Of a DNA stretch of 7,577 bases, positions 1 through 4,673 are shown one piece after another (the stretch's first letter is position 1; the number at the start of each line of letters is the position of its first letter). The position numbers and the translations under genes were made by a program. Source of the stretch: Planctomycetales bacterium (GTDB lineage: Bacteria > Planctomycetota > Planctomycetia > Isosphaerales > Isosphaeraceae); the NCBI GenBank assembly GCA_027435495.1, contig DAHZZC010000579.1, positions 1 through 7,577 of the forward strand. Direction: 5' to 3'. Below the pieces are notes generated by a model, which saw nothing but the letters and a program-made list of their open reading frames with translations, did no database searches and was not told the DNA's origin.

Positions 1-711
1 GACCACCCTCGGCTCTCCCCGGCCGTCGACGAGGACATTGGTCGGCTTCAGGTCGCGATGGAGGACCCCCTGGTCGTGGGCATGCTGGATCGCACGGGCG
101 ATCTTCGCCATCAGCTCCGCGGTGGCGTGGAGATCGTCGAGGTAGTCGGTCAGCCGACTCGCCAGGCTCCCGCCGTCGACACGCTCCATGCTGAAATAGA
201 GGTGCCCCTCGTGGTCGCCGACCTCGTGGACCGGGACGATGTGCGGATGGGAGAGGCGGGCGATGGTCTGGGCCTCGCGAAGAAACCGGATCAGGTCTTT
301 CGGCGTCGCGGCCGGCCCGGACCGGAGCATCTTCAAAGCCACTCGACGGTCGAGGCTCCGCTGCCTCGCCTCGTAAACGATCCCCATCCCGCCCCAGCCA
401 AGAACCTCCAGGATCTCGTAGTCGCCCACGATCCGCCCGGCCTCGATCGTCTGTGGGGGCGGAAAAGTTGGCCTGGCGTCGTCGAGATCGGGCGTCGAGA
501 CCCCGGCATCCCAGAACTGCCCGGCGATCCGATGCAGCCGATCCTGATCGTCGAGGAACGCGATCAGGTCGGTGGCGTACTCCGGGTAGGCGGCGGCGAT
601 TGACTCACGATCGATCGCCTCGCCGCGGCGGAACTTTTCGAGGCAAGCGGCCAGCAGATCGTCGAGTCGTGCCTCGCGATCGGCGTGGTTCGACTCGGTT
701 TTGGCAGGCAT
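1..711 (-). CDS. Serine/threonine protein kinase, N-terminal part (truncated by window edge)
   Basis: Reading from the ATG at 711-709, the frame is open for 237 codons and runs off the window at position 1. Visible kinase-family motifs are the glycine loop LGWGGMG (residues 104-110), VALKML with the ATP-binding lysine K127, the probable helix-C glutamate E146, and the catalytic loop HRDLKPTN (218-225) with D220 and N225. The DFG segment would come just past the edge. Residues 1-95 are an extension before the kinase domain, with a stretch around residues 16-60 (acidic and hydrophobic, including AYPEYATDL) of the kind often seen in planctomycete kinases. No membrane segment is visible in this part. 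The gene starts 19 bases after the sigma factor stop, with a weak GGAG 10 bases before the ATG, so the two are probably one operon. The loop has Trp where many planctomycete homologues have Arg, Glu or Gln (GxGGMG). Its substrate is unknown; phosphorylation of the neighbouring sigma factor is a reasonable inference only. Confidence 0.93.
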   Translation of the reverse strand, partial: MPAKTESNHADREARLDDLLAACLEKFRRGEAIDRESIAAAYPEYATDLIAFLDDQDRLHRIAGQFWDAGVSTPDLDDARPTFPPPQTIEAGRIVGDYEILEVLGWGGMGIVYEARQRSLDRRVALKMLRSGPAATPKDLIRFLREAQTIARLSHPHIVPVHEVGDHEGHLYFSMERVDGGSLASRLTDYLDDLHATAELMAKIARAIQHAHDQGVLHRDLKPTNVLVDGRGEPRVV

Positions 712-730
712 GGTCCGCTCGCTCCGCGGT

Positions 731-1285
731 TCACTGCAACGCTCGACGGAGGGACCGTCCCCCCCGGAAGATCAATCCAGCGACCGACGACGGAGTCCGT
801 CCCATTCTCGCCGAGACCTCGGCCAACGAAAGGGACTGGAAATGATGCAGCTCGATTGCCGTCCGCTGGTCGCGTGGCAGTAACGCCATCGCGGCGGCGA
901 GCCGGCGCAACTCCTCGGCCCGGCCGGCACTCTCACTCGGCGACGTATCCTCAGCGACCATCGCCATCCATGGATCCGCCATCGAACAACCGGGCCTCTC
1001 CTCCTCGGGACCGATCCGTTCGCGTCGGCGGTCCATCGACCGTCGCAACGCCCGTCCCAGGGCGCGCCGGAGGATCGTCCGGAGCCAGGCTCGGAACTCA
1101 GCGTTCGTCGTCCCACGGAACTGATCGATCTTGGCGCAGGCGATCAATAATGTCTGCTGGACCAGGTCCGACGGGTCCAGAATCCCCCGCAGCTCCGGCG
1201 AGATTCGAGCGCGGGCCATTCTCCGCAATTCGTCCGCATAGAGCGGCAGCGCACGTGGCTGATCGGCCCCATTCGACCAAATCAT
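731..1285 (-). CDS. ECF-family RNA polymerase sigma factor, 184 aa
   Basis: This is an extracytoplasmic-function sigma factor, which directs RNA polymerase to a specific promoter set. Region sigma-2 spans roughly residues 12-82 and includes DPSDLVQQTLL (37-47) and FRAWLRTIL (64-72), both typical of the planctomycete ECF group. A basic and acidic linker follows. Region sigma-4 spans roughly 123-182, with LPRDQRTAIELHHF (136-149) and a helix-turn-helix SLAEVSARMGRTPSSVAG (153-170). The length is normal for a two-domain ECF factor. The ATG at 1285-1283 is supported by a strong GGGAAGGA on the minus strand (1299-1292), six bases upstream. No anti-sigma gene is visible. Instead a Ser/Thr kinase follows directly, an arrangement known for planctomycete ECF-STK groups, in which the kinase is thought to control the sigma factor. 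A candidate promoter lies at 1338-1366. The assignment to an ECF sigma is firm; the regulon is unknown. Confidence 0.95.
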   Translation of the reverse strand: MIWSNGADQPRALPLYADELRRMARARISPELRGILDPSDLVQQTLLIACAKIDQFRGTTNAEFRAWLRTILRRALGRALRRSMDRRRERIGPEEERPGCSMADPWMAMVAEDTSPSESAGRAEELRRLAAAMALLPRDQRTAIELHHFQSLSLAEVSARMGRTPSSVAGLIFRGGRSLRRALQ

Positions 1286-1291
1286 TGTTGT

Positions 1292-1299
1292 TCCTTCCC
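1292..1299 (-). promoter_or_regulatory. Strong ribosome binding site of the ECF sigma gene
   Basis: GGGAAGGA on the minus strand lies six bases before the ATG at 1285. It is the best Shine-Dalgarno match in the window and fixes the sigma factor start. Confidence 0.7.
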
Positions 1300-1337
1300 G
1301 GTTTCAGCCTCCCCCCGATGCCAGCCAGGAAGGTCGT

Positions 1338-1366
1338 ATCGTAGCAAGCGGACATTGGCTCGACAA
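1338..1366 (-). promoter_or_regulatory. Candidate sigma70-type promoter of the sigma factor/kinase operon
   Basis: On the minus strand TTGTCG (1366-1361) is followed by a 17-base spacer and TACGAT (1343-1338). Each hexamer matches four of six consensus positions, and the spacer is the optimal length. A start site about seven bases downstream would give a leader of about 45 bases before the ATG at 1285. It sits in the 86-base gap after the tilS stop, where a new transcription unit would be expected. This is a pattern match only; the sigma factor could instead recognise its own promoter. Confidence 0.4.
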
Positions 1367-1371
1367 GAACC

Positions 1372-2769
1372 TCAAATTGGGTTCAAGAATGGTTCGGCGA
1401 ACTCTTTCCACATCAATGGGATACGATTCCGGGTCGCCTCGGTGAGCCGGACGCGATCGGCGATCCGATGGCCGACGACCCAGACAATCCCGAATTGATC
1501 GCAGAGGAGCGGCGTGAGGGCGCGTTGGTCGCGCGGGACGCCCCGGCCTCGGAAGAAGTCGGCGAGCGGCTGGCTCCGCCCGCCCATCCCTAGCGGTGCG
1601 AACCGATCCCCGGGCCTCGGCCCTCGGACAAACAGCGGCAGGACCAGTTGGTCGTAATCGACCACCTCGTCGCCCGCCTCGCCGCTGACGACGATCTGCC
1701 CGCCCGCCCAGGGAATCGCCGCCTCGCCGGGGCATTCCATCGGGATTGGATCGAACTCGGGTGGGGGAACGGGCGTGGTACGACGGAGGATCAGCGAGCG
1801 GCCCCTGGCGGTCGCCGAGATCCCTTCGCCGATCGCGACACCCGATGCCTCGCCGCCGCGGGCGAGCCGCTCCAGCCGCCGCCATCGGCGGGACGACATC
1901 CCCTGCTCTGGCCATCCGGCGCGTCGCCAGGCGCGTCGGATCAGTTCGGCGCGGAGGAACGCCGGCAGAGCTCGGATCGCCTCGCGATCCATCTCCAGGC
2001 GATCGGGTTCGACCCTCGCGGCCGAATCCAGCTCGTGGAGCCGGGCCTCGTGGGCTTTCTCGGACAACCGCGCCAGTTCGCCGAGTCGGACGAGCGCGCC
2101 GACGACGTCCGGATTGTAGTCGCGGGCGAGACCGGGCAGGAGGACGTGGCGGATGCGGGCGCGGGTTCGGGTGATGTCGGCGTTGGTCGCGTCCTCGCGG
2201 AAGGGTTGGCCGATCGTCGTGAGGTAGGACCGGATCTCGTCGCGGGAGATGTCGAGCATCGGGCGGATCAGGTCGATCGGCGGGTCGAGAGCGAGGCGAC
2301 GTCGGCGCGGGATCCCGGCTAGGCCGCGCGGGCCGGTGCCGCGGACGATCCGGTGCAGGATGGTCTCGGCCTGGTCGTCGCGCGTCTGGCCGACCGCGAC
2401 GACGCCAGCGCCCCGACGTCGGGCAACCTCGACGAGCCAGTCGTACCGGGCGCGTCGGGCATCGGCCTCGAAGTGGCCGGCGCGGGCGGGGTGCCACTGG
2501 CCGAGGTCAAACGGACAGCCCAGCGATTCGGCCAGTTCGGCGACGAAGGCGGCGTCGGCCCGGGACGCCTCGCCTCGGGCGCCGTGGTCGAGGTGGGCGA
2601 TGGAGAGGGTCAGGCCGCAAGGTCGGGCCAGCCCGTGCAGCACGCGGAGCATCCCGACGCTATCGCCGCCGCCGGAGACCGCGACGATCCAGGAGTCGGA
2701 GAGTCCACGGGTCCGCCATCGGGCGATCTGGCGGGCCAGTCGATCGATCCAGGATCTCGCCTCGGACAT
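1372..2769 (-). CDS. tilS: tRNA(Ile)-lysidine synthetase TilS, 465 aa
   Basis: TilS uses ATP to attach lysine to cytidine 34 of the tRNA(Ile) that carries a CAU anticodon, switching it from Met to Ile identity. It acts in the cytoplasm and is normally essential. The N-terminal PP-loop ATPase domain has SGGGDS (32-37), the HLDHG motif (59-63) and TRDDQAETILHRIVRGTGPR (129-148), then REDATN (191-196) and IRHVLLP (206-212). The C-terminal TilS domain (about 375-450) contains RPGDRFAPLGMGG, LADFF and a VWVVGHRIADR stretch, all family hallmarks. The length is usual for the two-domain form. The ATG at 2769-2767 has GAGGAG (2778-2773) only three bases upstream, a short spacing. Where many family members have His two residues before RDDQAET, this protein has Gln (VGQTRDDQAET). 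It is divergent from the methyltransferase gene and ends 86 bases before the sigma factor, so it is probably a separate transcript. Confidence 0.95.
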   Translation of the reverse strand: MSEARSWIDRLARQIARWRTRGLSDSWIVAVSGGGDSVGMLRVLHGLARPCGLTLSIAHLDHGARGEASRADAAFVAELAESLGCPFDLGQWHPARAGHFEADARRARYDWLVEVARRRGAGVVAVGQTRDDQAETILHRIVRGTGPRGLAGIPRRRRLALDPPIDLIRPMLDISRDEIRSYLTTIGQPFREDATNADITRTRARIRHVLLPGLARDYNPDVVGALVRLGELARLSEKAHEARLHELDSAARVEPDRLEMDREAIRALPAFLRAELIRRAWRRAGWPEQGMSSRRWRRLERLARGGEASGVAIGEGISATARGRSLILRRTTPVPPPEFDPIPMECPGEAAIPWAGGQIVVSGEAGDEVVDYDQLVLPLFVRGPRPGDRFAPLGMGGRSQPLADFFRGRGVPRDQRALTPLLCDQFGIVWVVGHRIADRVRLTEATRNRIPLMWKEFAEPFLNPI

Positions 2770-2800
2770 GATCTCCTCGGTATGGTGGGAGGGTCAATCG

Positions 2801-2827
2801 CCCCGGCCAAGCGAAGGAAAGCCGGGG
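2801..2827. promoter_or_regulatory. Inverted repeat in the divergent tilS/methyltransferase intergenic region
   Basis: CCCCGGC (2801-2807) and GCCGGGG (2821-2827) are a perfect 7-bp inverted repeat around a 13-base, purine-rich loop. It lies within the 88-base gap between the divergent starts at 2769 and 2858. It could be an operator shared by both promoters or a hairpin in either 5' leader. In GC-rich DNA a 7-bp repeat can also occur by chance. I could not identify convincing -35/-10 pairs for either gene here. Confidence 0.35.
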
Positions 2828-2857
2828 CCCGCCCCCCGAAGGACGACGACCGCGCCC

Positions 2858-3856
2858 ATGAGCCCCGACCTCGTCTCGATGTTGCGATGCCCCCGATGCC
2901 GGGGCGAACTCTCGATCGCGGACCCGCCGACGGGCCTGGTCTGCCGGTCGTGCTCCCAACTCTATCCGATCGTCGAGGGCGTGCCGAGGCTCGCGGGCGA
3001 GTCGTACGTCGCGAGCTTCGGCCGCCAATGGAACCGGTACGACGTCGCGCGTCCCGAGGAAGATGAGGCGACGTTCCGGGTCAAGACGGGCGTCGACCCG
3101 CGCGACCTCGCCGGCCGGCTGGTCCTTGATGCCGGATGCGGCGGCGGCCGATACGCCCGCCTGATCGCGAGCCACGGCGCCCGGGTGATTGGCGTGGATC
3201 TGAGCACGGCCGTCGACAAGGCCGCCGCGCTCTGCGCGGAATTCCCCGAGGCCCTGATTGTGCAGGCGGACCTGCTCGACCTGCCGATCACTCCTGGACT
3301 GTGCGATCTGGTGTATTCGATCGGGGTCTTGCACCACACTCCCGACCCTCGGGGAGCGTTCGCGCAGATCGCGCGCCGGGTGAAGCCGGGCGGACGGCTC
3401 TCGGTCTGGCTGTATCGCAGAAACACCCTGCCACAGGAGTGGCTGAACTCGGCCCTCCGCGCCGCGACGACCCGCCTGCCCGCCCGGGTTCTCGAACCGA
3501 TCTGCGCCGCGATGAGCCTGCTGGGCGATCTCCCGGTTTTGAACCGGACGCTCAACAAGATCGCCAACTTCTCAAGCCACCCCGACCGCGTCCTGCGCGT
3601 CTGCGACAACTTCGACTGGTACGCCCCGCAATACCAGTCGCACCATTCGCTCGATGAGTTGAAGCGGTGGTTCGTTGAGGAGGGCTTTCGCGAAGTTGCC
3701 GAACTGCCGCCCGCGAAGGCGGGACGGCTCTACGACTGGACCTATCGCCACGATCTCATCATCGGAAGCGGGGTGAATGTGACGGGGGTGCGGGGTGGTC
3801 AGGAGGGATCTGAGCGGCCGGTAAACCTTGAGAGCAGTTCGTCGGCGTCGGCGTAG
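2858..3856 (+). CDS. Class I SAM-dependent methyltransferase with N-terminal Trm112-like zinc ribbon, 332 aa
   Basis: Residues 7-47 form a Trm112/YcaR-like zinc ribbon, with CPRC (11-14) and CRSC (29-32) as the four metal ligands, ending in YPIVEGVPRL. A Rossmann methyltransferase domain follows: motif I VLDAGCGGG (89-97), the acidic IGVDLS (111-116), QADLLDLP (136-143), VYSIGVLHHTPDP (152-164) and VKPGGRLSVW (175-184). The substrate is unknown; such ribbon-methyltransferase proteins act on small molecules, lipids or tRNA-related targets and cannot be told apart here. The frame is open upstream to 2249, but that part is antisense to tilS, and the zinc ribbon begins right after the ATG at 2858, so this start is chosen. 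A GAAGGA lies 14 bases upstream, farther than usual. Family-like sequence ends near residue 311 (GVNVTGVR). The last 20 or so residues are Ser/Glu-rich, look like read-through, and overlap the convergent small ORF. Confidence 0.88.
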   Translation: MSPDLVSMLRCPRCRGELSIADPPTGLVCRSCSQLYPIVEGVPRLAGESYVASFGRQWNRYDVARPEEDEATFRVKTGVDPRDLAGRLVLDAGCGGGRYARLIASHGARVIGVDLSTAVDKAAALCAEFPEALIVQADLLDLPITPGLCDLVYSIGVLHHTPDPRGAFAQIARRVKPGGRLSVWLYRRNTLPQEWLNSALRAATTRLPARVLEPICAAMSLLGDLPVLNRTLNKIANFSSHPDRVLRVCDNFDWYAPQYQSHHSLDELKRWFVEEGFREVAELPPAKAGRLYDWTYRHDLIIGSGVNVTGVRGGQEGSERPVNLESSSSASA

Positions 3857-4047
3857 CGGTTCAGCTCGCCGTCCTCCAGTTCCTTCAAAGCCCGCACAGT
3901 GGCGGCGGGTCGACGCTTCAGAACGCTGTTCGCGGGCTCGGCTCTGGAGGAATCGGCCGGTGATGCCGACTTCGTTTCGGCGGCGGCCCCCTTTTTCAGA
4001 GCTTGCTTGGCCTCGGGCTTATCGTCCTGCATCGTTCGAGCGGTCAC
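3799..4047 (-). CDS. Small hypothetical protein, 82 aa (or 77 aa from an internal ATG)
   Basis: I do not recognise this protein. The first half is Lys/Ala/Glu-rich and low in complexity (residues 8-40), probably disordered. The second half, from about residue 44, contains ATVRALKELEDGELNRYADA (49-68) followed by DELLSRF, which looks like an acidic amphipathic helical segment. Codon use is G/C-ending and amino acid composition is balanced, unlike most shadow frames here, which favours a real gene. The listed start is GTG at 4047; the ATG at 4032 gives 77 residues. Neither has a clear Shine-Dalgarno, which lowers confidence. It is convergent with the methyltransferase gene, and their 3' ends overlap by 58 bases. 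The C-terminal helix is loosely reminiscent of small antitoxin-like proteins, but no partner toxin is visible and I do not assign that function. Confidence 0.45.
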   Translation of the reverse strand: MTARTMQDDKPEAKQALKKGAAAETKSASPADSSRAEPANSVLKRRPAATVRALKELEDGELNRYADADELLSRFTGRSDPS

Positions 4048-4130
4048 CGCGGGAGATACCGGTCAGGGCCAAACCGGGTTCGCCTCAATTCGTCGAGCGG
4101 TCCACGGCTGCTCTGGCCCGCTCCGAGGGC

Positions 4131-4178
4131 TTACCAGAACTTCCAACGGTTGTCGTACGAGTGGGCTCAGCCGCCGAA
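4131..4178 (-). pseudogene. Relic of a sulfatase gene 3' end
   Basis: Read on the minus strand, this segment encodes FGG*AHSYDNRWKFW and then a stop. It parallels the very end of the intact sulfatase downstream, LGGGAHSYENWLKFRQ and stop (around 4723-4674), in the same orientation. About 33 of 45 aligned bases match, including runs GGCGGC, GCCCAC and AAGTTC. An in-frame TGA replaces the GGG glycine codon in the relic. Upstream of the GG residues I find no further similarity in any minus-strand frame I read. It is therefore most simply the eroded 3' end of a second, tandem sulfatase gene, or a small duplicated fragment. The match is short, so it rests on the coincidence of orientation, frame and stop position. 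Confidence 0.55.
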
Positions 4179-4395
4179 AACGAAAGGAGCGGCCAGGGGC
4201 CGAAGCCCGGGGGCAGCCGATGCCGGCCCTCGACTGGTCGCTGAGAAATCATACGCCTGGTCAGGCCGCTTGCCAGGCAGAAGCTTCGGAATATCGATCG
4301 ACCGGCGCGGCCAACCGCAGGCTCATGTGGGGGGCTTGCGGCGCGGGTTCCCACCCCCTATCAGGATGGCCTTCGATCGAACCGCCGAGACGATC

Positions 4396-4475
4396 GCCGG
4401 CTGGAGCCGGCTCCTACAGAAGACCAAGTACGACCGACACGGGAACGGTCCCTGTAGGAGGGAGCTCCTGCTCCC
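4396..4475. repeat. REP-like inverted pair, copy 1
   Basis: Module A (4396-4419, read on the minus strand) is CTGTAGGA followed by stem GCCGGC, loop TCCA and stem GCCGGC. Module B (4452-4475, plus strand) is CTGTAGGA followed by stem GGGAGC, loop TCCT and stem GCTCCC. The identical 8-base heads face each other across a 32-base spacer, and the pairing extends inward through GACC (4422-4425) and GGTC (4447-4450), so the whole 80 bases can fold back. A GTAG-containing head before an imperfect palindrome, arranged as inverted pairs, is the plan of REP/REPIN elements known from Pseudomonas and relatives. The assignment here is by resemblance. Confidence 0.7.
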
Positions 4476-4508
4476 GAACTGGACAAAGCCAAAACGGGCT
4501 CGAAGATC

Positions 4509-4588
4509 GCCGGCTGGAGCCGGCTCCTACAGAAGACCAAGTACGCCCGACATGCGAACGGTCCCTGTAGGAGGGAGCTCCTGCTCCC
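4509..4588. repeat. REP-like inverted pair, copy 2
   Basis: This has the same structure as the pair 113 bases earlier: module A at 4509-4532 (minus) and module B at 4565-4588 (plus). Both modules are identical to copy 1; only the spacer differs, at three positions. Confidence 0.7.
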
Positions 4589-4621
4589 GAACCGGACAAA
4601 GCCAAAACGGGCTCGAAGATC

Positions 4622-4645
4622 GCCGGCTGGAGCCGGCTCCGGCAG
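4622..4645 (-). repeat. Solo, decayed REP-like half module (A type)
   Basis: The stem GCCGGC, loop TCCA, stem GCCGGC is intact, but the head reads CTGCCGGA on the minus strand instead of CTGTAGGA. No B module follows. It ends 29 bases before the sulfatase stop codon and could serve as a 3' hairpin for that transcript, although no T-run follows. Confidence 0.55.
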
Positions 4646-4673
4646 AATCGCCGATCCTCGACCACTCCAACAT

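Larger units (their letters stand above)
4392..4645. repeat. Tandem array of 113-bp repeats (two full copies plus a partial third)
   Basis: Unit 1 (4392-4504) and unit 2 (4505-4617) are the same length and differ at four of 113 positions (4433/4546, 4440/4553, 4442/4555 and 4480/4593). The third copy starts at 4618, matches for 23 bases, then diverges after a changed TA to GG. Each unit begins GATCGCCGG, carries two outward-placed hairpin modules in inverted orientation, and ends in a linker containing GGACAAAGCCAAAACGGGCT. Three of the four differences fall in the spacer between the modules, one in the linker, and none in the 24-base modules. The array lies directly downstream of the sulfatase stop. 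The near-identity suggests recent tandem duplication. Confidence 0.95.
4048..4673. other. Gene-poor region with sulfatase relic and REP-like tandem repeats
   Basis: This 626-base stretch contains no ORF I would call a gene. Frames that stay open across it change character repeatedly and are driven by the repeats. It holds a short relic of a sulfatase 3' end (4131-4178) and the 113-bp tandem array (4392-4645). Between them, 4190-4391 shows only short inverted repeats, such as CCGCA/TGCGG (4315-4319 with 4337-4341) and GTGGG/CCCAC (4327-4331 with 4350-4354). I see no tRNA-like cloverleaf and no terminator with a T-run. Confidence 0.6.

Noticed and set aside
58..603. Plus-strand open frame of 181 codons
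   Set aside because: Antisense to the kinase, whose minus-strand frame carries all expected catalytic motifs but has no stop within the window.
1304..2497. Minus-strand open frame of 397 codons
   Set aside because: Lies over tilS in another frame and is an Arg/Pro-rich shadow without motifs.
2249..2857. Upstream extension of the methyltransferase frame
   Set aside because: The 203 extra codons are antisense to tilS, very Arg/Ser-rich and unlike the family; the zinc ribbon begins just after the ATG at 2858.
4392..4645. Possible CRISPR array
   Set aside because: Only two full copies with a 113-bp period, near-identical throughout with no unique spacers, and no cas genes.
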